In this document: one piece after another, positions 33,911-44,183 of the stretch
How positions within the stretch are numbered: position 1 is the stretch's first letter
Layout: every line of letters starts with the position of its first letter
Assembly (NCBI GenBank): GCA_965279085.1
Contig: OZ257149.1
Span: 1,550,001-1,614,000, forward strand
Source: UBA7672 sp965279085
Lineage (GTDB): Bacteria; Pseudomonadota; Alphaproteobacteria; Caulobacterales; Hyphomonadaceae
DNA: 64,000 nucleotides
Reading direction: 5' to 3'
The notes under the pieces: model-generated
Seen by the model: only the letters and a program-made list of their open reading frames with translations
Databases searched by the model: none
What the model was told of the DNA's origin: nothing
Program-made: the position numbers and the translations under genes

Positions 33911-35560
33911 ATGGACAAGAAAGTTCTTATCGGGATCGCGGGCGCAGCGATCGTGGCGATCGGCGCTGCTGCGCTGACCCTGGGCGGCGCCACAGCCGCC
34001 ACCGGCAAGTACGAATACGAGACCGTGGCCGTGGCCAAGGGCGACGTCGCCCGCGTGATCTCCGCCTCCGGCGCCGTGCAGCCGCGCGAGAAGGTCGACG
34101 TCGGCTCGGAAGTCTCCGGCAAGATCACCGCCATCTATGTCGACTTCAACGACCGCGTGACGAAGGACCAGATCCTCGCGCAGGTCGACCCCGAGACCTT
34201 CCAGAACACGCTCGACCAGAACCTCGCGCGCCTGCGCCAGTCGGAAGCCTCCGTCGACAACAGCCGCGCCTCGATCGACCGCGCCAAGGTCGCGCTCGAC
34301 GTGGCCGAGAAGAACTTCGTCCGCCAGAAGGCGCTGTTCGAACAACAGGCCATCTCGCAGCAGGCGTGGGAACAGGCCGAGCAGACCTACACCAACGCCA
34401 AGCTCGCGCTGCAGACCGAGCAGGTCTCGCTGAAATCCGCGCAGGCCGGCCTTGAGACGGCGCGCACGACCGTGCAGGATTCGCGCACGCGCCTTGAGCG
34501 CACCAAGATCCGCTCACCCATCGATGGCGTGATCCTCAGCCGCAAGGTCGAAGTCGGCCAGACCGTGCAGTCCTCGCAATCGGTCGCCCAGTTCTTCGTC
34601 GTCGCGGCTGACCTCTCGCAGATCGAGATCGAGGCGGCTGTCGTTGAATCCGACATCGGCGGCATCGACAATGGCGACCCGGTCGTCTTCACCGTCGACG
34701 CCTTCCCAGGCGAGCGCTTCAACGGACAGGTCGTGCAGGTGCGCCAGCTCGGCGCCGAGCAGGCCAACGTCGTCACCTACACCGTGGTGGTCAACGCGCG
34801 TAACCCGCAGGGCAAGCTCCTGCCCGGCATGACCGCCAACGTCGAGATCACGGCGGACCGGGTCAGCGACGTCCTTCGCATCTCGTCGGACGCCACGCGC
34901 TTCCAGCCTCCCAAGGAAATCATGGAAGCACTTCGCGCGCAGAATGGTCAGAGCCAGGGCGGTCCCGGCGGAGGCGGTCCCGGCGGTCCGGGCACGCAGA
35001 CGATGTCGATGGGCGGCGGTGGCGGCCCCGGCGGTCAAGGCGGCGGCGGACAGCGCGGCCCCGGCGGCGGACGTGGCGGCTTCGGCGGCCAGCAGTTCGA
35101 GGAAACGCTCAAGACGGCCGGCGTCTCTGCTGAAGTCGCGCAGAAGATCATGAACGAGATGCAGGGCGAGATGCAGAAGATCATGGCGTCCATGCAGGCG
35201 CCGCAGCAGCAGGGCGGCGTCGCCGCCATCGGCGGCGGCGGCTTCGGCCCGCCCGCGAGCATCGTCCAGCAGCAGCAGATGCAAGAACGCCGCCAGAAGA
35301 TGCAGCAGACGCAGGACAGCGTCTTCCGCCGCAACCTGACGGAAGAACAATACGCCGCCGTCACCAAGGCGATGACGGAGCAGCAATCGCAGAAGCGCGT
35401 CACGGCCTACAAGCTGAACGACAAGGGCGAGCTTGAGCCCCACCCGCTTGTCCTCGGCCTGTCGGATGGCTCCAACGCGCAGATCATCCGCGGCGCCGCG
35501 GAAGGCGATACCTTCGTCGTGCGCGCCAATGCCGCCGGCAAGGGCGAGAACAAGCCCTGA
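33911..35560 (+). CDS. macA: MacA-type periplasmic adaptor with a long Gly- and Met/Gln-rich insert
   Basis: 549 residues against about 370-400 for usual MacA. A signal anchor opens the chain (residues 5-30). Then come the first lipoyl half (EVSGKITAIYVDFNDRVTKD), a coiled-coil hairpin to about 190, the second lipoyl half (IRSPIDGVILSRKVEVGQ), a beta-barrel and NPQGKLLPGMTANVEI. From about residue 340 to 490 an insert interrupts the membrane-proximal domain: Gly-rich repeats (about 350-395), then a helical part full of Met, Gln and Glu. The final strands resume at KRVTAYKLNDKGE. It links the MacB exporter to an outer-membrane channel, and is first of a four-gene operon. The insert may bind metal or substrate; that is conjecture. 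Confidence 0.9.
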   Translation: MDKKVLIGIAGAAIVAIGAAALTLGGATAATGKYEYETVAVAKGDVARVISASGAVQPREKVDVGSEVSGKITAIYVDFNDRVTKDQILAQVDPETFQNTLDQNLARLRQSEASVDNSRASIDRAKVALDVAEKNFVRQKALFEQQAISQQAWEQAEQTYTNAKLALQTEQVSLKSAQAGLETARTTVQDSRTRLERTKIRSPIDGVILSRKVEVGQTVQSSQSVAQFFVVAADLSQIEIEAAVVESDIGGIDNGDPVVFTVDAFPGERFNGQVVQVRQLGAEQANVVTYTVVVNARNPQGKLLPGMTANVEITADRVSDVLRISSDATRFQPPKEIMEALRAQNGQSQGGPGGGGPGGPGTQTMSMGGGGGPGGQGGGGQRGPGGGRGGFGGQQFEETLKTAGVSAEVAQKIMNEMQGEMQKIMASMQAPQQQGGVAAIGGGGFGPPASIVQQQQMQERRQKMQQTQDSVFRRNLTEEQYAAVTKAMTEQQSQKRVTAYKLNDKGELEPHPLVLGLSDGSNAQIIRGAAEGDTFVVRANAAGKGENKP

Positions 35561-35577
35561 GCGCGGAACGAGCCGAC

Positions 35578-36297
35578 ATGTCCAGTAACAGGCCGATCAT
35601 CTCCTGTCGCGATCTCACGAAGATCTACAAGATGGGAGACCAGGAAGTTCGCGCCCTCGATGGCGTGAGCCTGGACATCCATGAGGGCGAGTTTGTCGCC
35701 ATCATGGGCCCTTCGGGGTCCGGAAAATCGTCGCTGATGAACTTGATCGGCGCGCTCGACCGCCCCACCTCTGGCGAGATGTGGATCAACGGCAAGGCTT
35801 TGTCGGAGATGCATCGCGACGAGCTTGCGGATCTACGTAACGAGACGCTGGGTTTCGTCTTCCAGCAGTTCAACCTGCTCGCGCGTCAGGATGCCTTCCA
35901 GAATGTCCGCCTGCCCCTCCGCTATGCACGCAAGGACGTGGGCGACATCGACGCCCGCGCGCGGGAATGCCTCGAAATGGTCGGGCTCGGCTCGCGCGCG
36001 GATCACCGGCCGATGCAGCTCTCCGGCGGTCAGCAGCAGCGCGTCGCGATCGCCCGCGCGCTTTCGAACTATCCGAAAATCCTTCTCGCTGACGAGCCCA
36101 CCGGCGCGCTCGACACCAAGACCACGGTCGAGATCATGCACCTGATGCAGGATCTCAACCGCAAGGGCATCACCGTCGTGGTCATCACGCACGAGAACGA
36201 GGTCGCCGCGTACGCCAAGCGCCAGATCCATTTCCGCGATGGCAAGATCGAAACCGACAGTGCCCACCCGGACCTGAAGCGCGCTAGCGGAGGCTGA
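35578..36297 (+). CDS. MacB-type ABC transporter ATP-binding subunit
   Basis: 239 residues, 17 bases after macA. All motifs are intact: Walker A GPSGSGKSS (about residues 42-50), Q-loop FVFQQFNLL, signature LSGGQQQRVAIARAL (about 143-157), Walker B LLADEPTGALD and H-loop VVVITHE. It belongs to the LolD/MacB (EXP2) group in which ATP hydrolysis drives mechanical work across the envelope. In E. coli MacB this domain is fused to the permease; here it is a separate gene followed four bases later by the permease. With MacA and NodT it would export macrolides, peptides or other envelope-toxic compounds. Confidence 0.93.
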   Translation: MSSNRPIISCRDLTKIYKMGDQEVRALDGVSLDIHEGEFVAIMGPSGSGKSSLMNLIGALDRPTSGEMWINGKALSEMHRDELADLRNETLGFVFQQFNLLARQDAFQNVRLPLRYARKDVGDIDARARECLEMVGLGSRADHRPMQLSGGQQQRVAIARALSNYPKILLADEPTGALDTKTTVEIMHLMQDLNRKGITVVVITHENEVAAYAKRQIHFRDGKIETDSAHPDLKRASGG

Positions 36298-36301
36298 GCC
36301 C

Positions 36302-37532
<1,231 letters not shown>

Positions 37533-37540
<8 letters not shown>

Positions 37541-38987
37541 AAACAATATGACCCGCGGCGTGTCCGCGGGCGCCCTGGCCGTACTCGCATCCGCGTGCGG
37601 CCACCTCCCCATCGCAGAACCGGCGTTCGACGCCATGGCGGCCAAACGCGCCGGCATGCCGGCGGACTGGACCGTCTCCCCAATGACGGGCGACGCTTCG
37701 GCCGTCATCGCTGACTTCAGCGTCTTCGGCGACGCGCAGCTCGTCGCCTACGTTCAGGAAGCGCTTGAGAACAACCGCAGCTTGCGCGCCGCGATCGAAA
37801 GCGTGCGTCAGTCGGAAGCCTCGCTGCAGTCGACGCGCTCTGGCCTGTTTCCGAACCTCCGCGCTGGTCTCGGCGTCAGCGCCACCGACGGCGGCGCCGG
37901 CAACTCCAGCCTCTCTGACGAGGCCTACTCGTTCAGCGTCAACGGCGGCTACAGCCTCGACATCATGGGCGATCTCAACGCGTCCATCCAGGCGCAGGTC
38001 GCCGGCCTCCGTTCGTCGGAAGCCGTCTACGAACAGACCCGCCGGCAAATCGCCGCGCAGGTCGCGCGCTCCTACTTCGCCGTGATCGAGCAGCAGCAAC
38101 AGCTCGAACTCGACCGCCAGTCGATCGACCGCCAGCGCCAGACCTTCCGCATCACGCAGACCCGCTTCGACGCCGGCTCCATCGCCCGCGATGAACTCGT
38201 GCTGGGTGAATCGAACCTCGCGCAGGCCGAAGACTCGGTTCTCGCGTCGGAAGCTTCGCTGCGCTCCGCCGTTCGCGCGCTTGAACTCGCGCTCGGCCGC
38301 TTCCCGCAGAACAAGCTCCTCATCCAGGGTGCCCTGCCCGAGCCGCCGGCCACGCCGCCGCTCGGCCTGCCGGAGCTCACCATCCGCTCGCGCCCCGACG
38401 TCGTCGCGGCCGAGCTGAACATGATCGGCACTTTCGCCAACACCCGCATTGCGGAAATGGGCCCGTGGCCGCAGCTGAACGCCGATCTCTCTGTCGGCCT
38501 GCAGAACACCACGCTCAACAACACGACCGACCTGTTCGACTTCGATGACCTCGCCTTCTCTATCGGCGCCTCGCTCGCGCAAGTGATCTTCGACGGCGGC
38601 GCCATCGACGCCCGCGTGAAGTCGGCCAACTCGCAACAGCGCGCCGCGCTGGAGCGCTACGGCCAGACGATCATCAACGCCTACGGCGACATCGTCGGCT
38701 CGCTCGACCAGTTCAACACGCTGGCCTCGCGCAACATCGCTCTCAGCAAGGCCTCGACCGCCGCGAATGAAGTGCTGCGTCTCGGCGAGCTGAAATACCA
38801 GGAAGGCTCCGAAAGCCTGCTGAACCTGTTCACGGTGCGCAACAGCGCCGAGAACGCCCAGTCGGCTCTCATAGCAAACCGTCGCGCCCGTCTCGAGCAG
38901 TGGATCGTTCTCCACACCGCTCTCGGCGGCAACCCGACGCGCTCGACGCCGCTGGCCTCCCCCGCTTCCACCGCGCAGGGCCAGTAG
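37533..38987 (+). CDS. NodT-family outer-membrane efflux channel lipoprotein
   Basis: 484 residues from the ATG at 37533, inside the end of the permease gene; another ATG at 37548 is possible. Lipobox SAC with Cys22. It has the two-fold OEP repeat of TolC proteins: long Gln/Ala/Glu-rich helices (RAAIESVRQSEASLQSTRSG, and later NSQQRAALERYGQTIINAY) alternating with beta-strand segments (FSVNGGYSLDIMGD, FSIGASLAQVIFDGG). It would form the trimeric outer-membrane duct of the MacAB pump. The run ends at a very strong terminator 23 bases downstream. Confidence 0.93.
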
Positions 38988-39009
38988 GTTCTTCCAAATC
39001 AAAGACTGC

Positions 39010-39044
39010 AAAACCGCCCCGGAAGCGCTTTCCGGGGCGGTTTT
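39010..39044 (+). terminator. Strong intrinsic terminator of the macA operon
   Basis: A perfect 15-base-pair stem, AAAACCGCCCCGGAA (39010-39024) with TTCCGGGGCGGTTTT (39030-39044), around a five-base GCGCT loop. The stem ends in TTTT on the plus strand. Confidence 0.93.
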
Positions 39045-39147
39045 CGTTGTGCCGCGGCATGATCCTCCCAGCGGTTGACCGTTTGGCCGCCCCGACTAGT
39101 CTCCGCGCCGATCCCTTTCGGGGCCAGCATTCCAATAGGACCGCGAC

Positions 39148-41088
39148 ATGAGACAGATTCTGCTGTGTGGCGCCGCGATAGGCGCGCTCCTTCTCTCCAG
39201 CTGCACCAGCGCGCCGGCGCCCGCCGCCGAGACGCCCGCTCCGGTCGTTGCGCAGGCCGCGGAGCCCGCGCCGAAACCGAAGCCCGATCCGGCCGCCTTC
39301 CTCGCCGCCGCCGAGAAGGAGCTTCAGGCCTACAGCGACTACGCCTTTCGCATCGCCTGGGTGAATTCGAACTTCATCACCGACGACACCGACTGGCTCA
39401 ACGCCTGGGCCGGTTCCGCCGGCACGCTGATCTCCGTCCGCCTCGCCAACGAGACCAAGCAGTTTGAAGGCGTGCCCCTGACGCCCGAGCAGAAGCGCAA
39501 GATGGATATCCTGCGCTCAGGCATCACCATGCCTGCCCCGTCCTCGGGCACCGCCGACCAGCAGAAGCAGGTCGCCGACCAGCTCAACACGATCATGACC
39601 GACCTGCAGTCGACCTACGGCAAGGGCAAGGTCGCGCTCGACGACTCGAAGTTCGACGTGAAGGCCGTCCTGAACATCATCAACAAATCGCGCGGCAAGG
39701 AAGAAGCCCGCGATCCGAAGGCGCCGCTGACACTGGAAGAAGCCTCACTGATCCTCTCGGAGTCGCGCGACCCGCGCACGCTGAAAGGCATCTGGGAAAG
39801 CTGGCAGAATATCGCCACCGTGATGAAGCCCGACTACCAGAAGATGGTCGAGATCGGAAACGCCGGCGCCAAGGAGCTTGGCTTCAAGGATATCGCCGAC
39901 ATGTGGCTGTCGAACTACGACATGCCCTCCGCCGACATGGAGAAAACGGTCGAGCGCCTGTGGACGCAGGTCCAGCCGCTCTACAACGACCTGCACTGCT
40001 ACACGCGCACGAAGCTCAACGCGAAATACGGCGACGCCGTGCAGCCGAAGATCGGCCCGATCCGCGCCGACCTCCTCGGCAACATGTGGGCGCAACAGTG
40101 GAACGGCATCTACGACATCGTCGCCCCGCCGAAATCCGATCCGGGCTTCGACCTCAACAAGGTGCTCGTCCAGAAGAAGTACGATCCGGTGAAGATGGTG
40201 AAGACCGGCGAGGCGTTCTACACCTCGCTCGGCCTGCCCGCCCTGCCGCAGACCTTCTGGGATCGTTCACTCATCACGCGCCCGCGCGACCGCGAAGTCG
40301 TCTGCCACGCCTCCGCGTGGGACATCGACAATGTCGACGACATCCGCATCAAGATGTGCACGCAGGTGAATGCGGAGGACTTCTCCACCATTCACCACGA
40401 GCTCGGCCACAACTACTACCAGCGCGCCTACAACAAGCAGGATCTCCTGTTCAAGAACGGCGCGAACGACGGCTTCCATGAAGCCATCGGCGATTTCGTC
40501 GCTCTCTCGATCACGCCGGAATATCTCAAGCAGATCGGCCTCATCACCAAAGTCCCGTCTGCCGACGCCGACATCGGCCTGCTGATGGACCGCGCGCTCG
40601 AGAAGGTCGCCTTCCTGCCCTTCGGCCTCAAGGTCGACAAATGGCGCTGGCAGGTCTTCCGCGGCGAGACCACGCCAGCGACGTACAACCAGGCGTGGGT
40701 CGACCTCGGCCTGAAATACCAGGGCATCACCCCGCCCGGCGCGCGCCCCGGCGACGCATTCGACCCCGGCGCGAAATTCCACGTGCCCGGCAACACACCC
40801 TACCTGCGCTACTTCCTGTCGTTCATCCTGCAGTTCCAGTTCCACAAGGCCGCCTGCGATCAGGCCGGCTGGACGGGCCCGCTTCACCGCTGCTCGATCT
40901 ACGGCAACAAGGAAGTCGGCGCGAAGTTCGCGAAGATGCTCGAAATGGGCGCCAGCAAGCCGTGGCCGGATGCGCTCGAAGCCTTCACCGGCACGCGCGA
41001 GATGGACGGCTCTGCCCTCGTCTCCTACTTCGCCCCGCTGCAAGCGTGGCTGAAGGAACAGAACAAGGGCCAGACCTGCGGCTGGTAA
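39148..41088 (+). CDS. M2-family peptidyl-dipeptidase (bacterial ACE homologue) lipoprotein
   Basis: 646 residues. Lipobox SSC with Cys19, then an Ala/Pro-rich linker to about residue 50. The rest is one angiotensin-converting-enzyme domain: the zinc motif HELGH at residues 417-421 with the third ligand Glu in HEAIGD (about 445), the ANDGFHEA context, and the chloride/substrate region near the end (FHKAACDQAGWTGPLHRCSIYG). It should remove C-terminal dipeptides from peptides in the periplasm. The length matches single-domain bacterial ACEs. It is preceded by the terminator of the efflux operon and followed by a dispersed repeat, so it is probably transcribed alone. Confidence 0.95.
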   Translation: MRQILLCGAAIGALLLSSCTSAPAPAAETPAPVVAQAAEPAPKPKPDPAAFLAAAEKELQAYSDYAFRIAWVNSNFITDDTDWLNAWAGSAGTLISVRLANETKQFEGVPLTPEQKRKMDILRSGITMPAPSSGTADQQKQVADQLNTIMTDLQSTYGKGKVALDDSKFDVKAVLNIINKSRGKEEARDPKAPLTLEEASLILSESRDPRTLKGIWESWQNIATVMKPDYQKMVEIGNAGAKELGFKDIADMWLSNYDMPSADMEKTVERLWTQVQPLYNDLHCYTRTKLNAKYGDAVQPKIGPIRADLLGNMWAQQWNGIYDIVAPPKSDPGFDLNKVLVQKKYDPVKMVKTGEAFYTSLGLPALPQTFWDRSLITRPRDREVVCHASAWDIDNVDDIRIKMCTQVNAEDFSTIHHELGHNYYQRAYNKQDLLFKNGANDGFHEAIGDFVALSITPEYLKQIGLITKVPSADADIGLLMDRALEKVAFLPFGLKVDKWRWQVFRGETTPATYNQAWVDLGLKYQGITPPGARPGDAFDPGAKFHVPGNTPYLRYFLSFILQFQFHKAACDQAGWTGPLHRCSIYGNKEVGAKFAKMLEMGASKPWPDALEAFTGTREMDGSALVSYFAPLQAWLKEQNKGQTCGW

Positions 41089-41107
41089 GCCCAACTTGAA
41101 CGTACGC

Positions 41108-41221
41108 CCTCGTCCTTCGAGACGCCGCTTCGCGGCTCCTCAGGATGAGGGCTAAACGTCCACCGGAAGAGTAGCTCCTCATCCTGAGGAGAGCCCGAAG
41201 GGCTCGTCTCGAAGGACGAGG
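41108..41221. repeat. Dispersed inverted repeat, GTCCTTCGAGAC type
   Basis: The left arm (41108-41150) and right arm (41177-41221) are reverse complements over most of their length. They consist of a CCTCGTCCTTCGAGACG block, a small variable hairpin (CCGCTTCGCGG left; GCCCGAAGGGC right) and a CTCCTCAGGATGAGG block. This combination is a common intergenic repeat in alphaproteobacteria. It fills the gap between the M2 peptidase and VOC genes and may fold into one long hairpin in RNA. Confidence 0.85.
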
Positions 41222-41292
41222 AGCGTACTCACCAGCCCATCTATTCAAATCGAACAGTTGATGCGCGGCGCAGCGAGGCACATCCTACCTCC

Positions 41293-41697
41293 ATGCCAGT
41301 CTTCATCGACCACGTCTCGATCCCCGTCGCCGACTTCGAGAAGTCCGCAGCCTTCTACGATGTCGTCCTCGCCACGCTCGGCATGGTCCGCCGCAAGGAG
41401 AACGACATCGGTATCGGCTGGGGCCCGCCGGAAACCGCAGCCCCCATCTTCTGGATCATCGCCCACAAGCCCGGCTCCGCCGCCGCCGGCCTCGGCCTCC
41501 ACATCAGCTTCCGCGCCAGGGACCGTGCCGAAGTCCACGCCTTCCACGAAACCGCCCTCCGCCACGGCGGCAGCGACAGCGGCGCTCCCGGCGTCCGCCC
41601 CCACTACACCGCCGGCTTCTACGGCTGCTTCATCCTCGACCCCGACGGCTTCAAGATCGAAGCGGTGGTGAGAGAATCGCTGGGGCCGAGAGACTAG
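41293..41697 (+). CDS. VOC family protein (glyoxalase-like)
   Basis: 134 residues, a single cytoplasmic VOC domain. Its opening, FIDHVSIPVADFEKSAAFYDVVL, places a potential metal-binding His at residue 6, and the end (GCFILDPDGFKIEAVV) gives the matching Glu near 127; HISFRARDRAEVHAFHETAL lies between. Such small VOC proteins include lactoylglutathione-lyase relatives and antibiotic-binding proteins; no closer assignment is possible. It stands alone between two dispersed repeats. Confidence 0.87.
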   Translation: MPVFIDHVSIPVADFEKSAAFYDVVLATLGMVRRKENDIGIGWGPPETAAPIFWIIAHKPGSAAAGLGLHISFRARDRAEVHAFHETALRHGGSDSGAPGVRPHYTAGFYGCFILDPDGFKIEAVVRESLGPRD

Positions 41698-41830
41698 AAG
41701 CGGACCCCTGGGTCCGCGTTCCTCGCGAAGGCGGGGATCCAGGGCTGACGCGAAGCCTAGTCCCGCCCCGAAGCTTCAACCCTGAACAAACCTCGCCATG
41801 ATCCTCCGCTTTCGCGGGGAATACGACGTT
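41696..41830. repeat. Dispersed repeat, GCGGACC/GGTCCGC type, copy A
   Basis: Starts at the VOC stop with GCGGACCCCTGGGTCCGC, then GTTCCTCGCGAAGGCGGGGA and TCCAGG; after a core with GAAGCTTCAA it closes with a degenerate right arm (CCGCTTTCGCGGGGAA near 41808). The left part is almost the same as in copy B at 43.9 kb; the GAAGCTTCAA core also occurs in the repeat at 26.4 kb. Confidence 0.75.
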
Positions 41831-41889
41831 GAGACTGGTTGGTCTTGTCACGCGGCATGACTAGTCCGCCGCGAGGCCGGGAGACACTC

Positions 41890-43380
41890 ATGCGCACCAT
41901 CCTGATAGCAGCACTCGCCCTCGCCGCCTGCACAACCGAACCCGCGCTCGCGCCAGCTGCCGCGCCAATCGTCCTCTCCGGCGAAATCACGCGCGCCGAT
42001 CACCAGACCTATCGCGAAATCCCGTTCGCCGTTCCACCCGGCACGGGCCGCATCTCCATCGACTTCACCTACGACAAGGAAAACCGCACCGTCATCGACC
42101 TCGGCCTGCGCGACCCCAACGGCCAGCGCGGCTGGAGCGGCGGCAACAAGAGCCACATCGAGATCGGCGAGTTCGAAGCAACACCGTCCTATCGCCCCGG
42201 CAAGATCCAGCCCGGCGAATGGAAGCTGATCCTCGGTATCCCGAACATCCGCGAAGGCCAGACCGCGCACTACGAAGCGACCCTAGCATTCTCATCCGGC
42301 ACAGGAAGACCGCCACCTCCATACGCCATCCTCACGAGACCGATCTCCGCACAGCCCGGCTGGTATCGCGGCGACTTCCACATGCACACGGCGCACTCCG
42401 ACGGCTCGTGCGATGTCGCAGGAACGCGGGGCCCCTGCCCCGCCACCAACACCTTCGCGGCGGCGCGCGACGCAAGGCTCGATTTCGCCGTCATCACCGA
42501 CCACAACACGATCACGCACCTCGCCGATATCAATGAACAGCAGGCCAGCTTCCCGAAGACGCTGCTGATCCCCGGCACGGAAATCACCACATTCAACGGC
42601 CACGCCAACGCCATCGGCACGACCAGATTTCTCGACTTCCAACTCGGCTCCCCGCGCCTGCCCACGCTTGCGAAACTCTTCGATCAGGTGGATGCACAGC
42701 GCGGCTTCCTGTCGGTGAATCACCCGTCCCTCCCCTCCGGCGAAGTTTGCATGGGCTGCGGCTGGACAGTCAAAGACACGGACTGGTCGCGCGTTACCGC
42801 CATCGAAGTCCTCAACGGCAGCGGCATGCGCACGGGCGGCCCCGAAGGCCCCCTCTCCGGCATCCGCTTCTGGGACAACCTCCTGAAGCAGGGCCACCGC
42901 ATCATCGCCATCGGCGGCAGCGACAATCACGACGCCACGGATCGCAAGGGCGAGAAGCAACCGCCTATCGGATCGCCGACCACTGTCGTCTACGCCGCTG
43001 AACTCTCCATGAAAGACATCGTCGCTGGCGTGAAGTCAGGACGGGTGTTCATCGATGTTGCCGGGTTGCCTGGATCGACGCTGGACATGAACGCCAGGGC
43101 CAGCGCCGGCGGGGTGGAAATGGGTGGACAGCTATCCCTGAGTCCCAATGAAGGTGCTTCCGTCGTCATCAAGGCCACCGGCGCGCCCCCCGGAAGCACG
43201 ATCCAATTCGCTTCGCTCAACCTCGCGTCAGAGACGATCAGCCCTCTATCGAATGAACGTCTTGTTCTTCTCGCATCGCTCGTCCGCGGCTCGTCATTCG
43301 GTTATATCCGCCCCGAACTCCGCGATGCCGCCGGCAAACTCCTCCTCCTCGGCAATCCAATCTTCGTGCGCGCAAAATAG
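41890..43380 (+). CDS. PHP-domain metallohydrolase (CehA/McbA-like) lipoprotein
   Basis: 496 residues from the ATG at 41890, which follows GGGAGA; the open frame begins 17 codons earlier with no ribosome site. Lipobox LAAC with Cys14. The N-terminal 130 residues form a beta-rich domain (YDKENRTVIDLGLRDPNGQRG). The PHP domain starts with the metal-binding FHMHTAHSDGSC (about 160), then TDHN (about 205), a Glu in PGTEITTFNGHAN (about 235), His in SVNHPS and the ending GGSDNHD (about 340). A short beta domain closes it. CehA/McbA enzymes hydrolyse aryl carbamates and phosphoesters are cut by other PHP proteins; the natural substrate here is unknown. Confidence 0.87.
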   Translation: MRTILIAALALAACTTEPALAPAAAPIVLSGEITRADHQTYREIPFAVPPGTGRISIDFTYDKENRTVIDLGLRDPNGQRGWSGGNKSHIEIGEFEATPSYRPGKIQPGEWKLILGIPNIREGQTAHYEATLAFSSGTGRPPPPYAILTRPISAQPGWYRGDFHMHTAHSDGSCDVAGTRGPCPATNTFAAARDARLDFAVITDHNTITHLADINEQQASFPKTLLIPGTEITTFNGHANAIGTTRFLDFQLGSPRLPTLAKLFDQVDAQRGFLSVNHPSLPSGEVCMGCGWTVKDTDWSRVTAIEVLNGSGMRTGGPEGPLSGIRFWDNLLKQGHRIIAIGGSDNHDATDRKGEKQPPIGSPTTVVYAAELSMKDIVAGVKSGRVFIDVAGLPGSTLDMNARASAGGVEMGGQLSLSPNEGASVVIKATGAPPGSTIQFASLNLASETISPLSNERLVLLASLVRGSSFGYIRPELRDAAGKLLLLGNPIFVRAK

Positions 43381-43420
43381 CTCCGACTTTCGCTTCACCG
43401 ACCCCGGCGGAAAACAACGA

Positions 43421-43517
43421 AACTGTAGGAAACAGCTGTATCCAGACTGTAGGACGGCGGAAAAACATCCCGCCTGAATTCAGCGGCCTGGCTCGCGAAA
43501 CTGTAGGACGCAGCTGT
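43421..43517. repeat. Direct repeats of ACTGTAGGA, two with CAGCTGT
   Basis: ACTGTAGGA occurs at 43422, 43446 and 43500. The first and third copies extend to the same composite: AACTGTAGGA, two free bases, then CAGCTGT, 78 bases apart. CAGCTG is itself a palindrome. A small GGCGG/CCGCC-type hairpin lies between copies two and three. It may be a binding array or a minor dispersed repeat; no known site matches. Confidence 0.5.
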
Positions 43518-43912
43518 TTTATTTCAGCCGGGCATCCGACCGGGCGCATAATGCCGCCCATGACACAGGCACGAACCCGCGCAAATGAGGTAGGCTCTCC
43601 CTCGCTTAGTCAGCTGTCGCTGACAGCGATGCTGCGCGCATTCGTCGAGCTTGTGCTCCACGCCGTCTCAACACTCTGGATGCGCTGGCGCTGTCTCCCC
43701 CGTGATTGGCACACGGGCGATGCAGCAATGGCTCTGCCCGGAAGGACGAGCGGCAATCAACAACAGGAGGTCCAACCGGACCGCCGGGCTCCCGCCCGGC
43801 TCTCGACGCGCAGCGTCGAAACTGCAGAAGCTATCATGGTGAGCAGCGCACGCAGTGCGCGCCCGTCGAACCACGAGGGCGTGCTCGCTGCGCTCCGCGG
43901 CGAACCATTTGG

Positions 43913-44050
43913 AAGCGGACCTTTGGTCCGCGTTCCCCGCGAAGGCGGGGATCCAGGCCAGAATCAGAAAGCGCGCGAAGCGCACACAATCCCTTCGCAG
44001 CTCTTCTGGATCCCCGCCTTCGTGGGGAACACGGCGGATAGAATCCGCCA
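43913..44050. repeat. Dispersed repeat, GCGGACC/GGTCCGC type, copy B
   Basis: GAAGCGGACCTTTGGTCCGC, then GTTCCCCGCGAAGGCGGGGA and TCCAGG on the left; on the right CTGGATCCCCGCCTTCGTGG followed by GGAAC, an almost perfect mirror. A GGCGGAT/ATCCGCC pair ends the element. The left 45 bases match copy A at 41.7 kb with few changes. Confidence 0.8.
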
Positions 44051-44183
44051 GTCAGCGCCCGCCTAACCAGCCGGCGCACCCCCGCAACTCGCGCCCCGCC
44101 CACCTGCGGGATCGCGCACCCGCGCCCGTTGCATGCAACCCTCTCTCCCCCTAAGCAGAACGCAGCCCCAGCCGCGAGCCCAG

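Larger units (their letters stand above)
43381..44183. other. Noncoding stretch of 803 bases with repeats
   Basis: I find no convincing gene. 43421-43517 holds a direct repeat with ACTGTAGGA motifs, 43913-44050 a dispersed repeat copy. The ORF spanning 43551-44066 has no family look: its first 45 codons could encode a short membrane helix, but the second half is a read-through of the repeat. Between these lies GTCAG-CTGTCG-CTGAC, a small hairpin near 43609, and several GC-rich inverted repeats around 43780-43900. Confidence 0.55.

Noticed and set aside
41108..41221. Repeat pair considered as CRISPR or attachment site
   Set aside because: Arms are inverted, not direct, spacers are absent and no integrase or Cas gene is near; the arrangement fits a dispersed intergenic repeat.
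43551..44066. Open frame of 171 codons between the PHP and HupE-like genes
   Set aside because: Its second half reads through dispersed repeat copy B and no family pattern is visible; a short membrane-helix peptide from the ATG near 43560 cannot be excluded but has no support.
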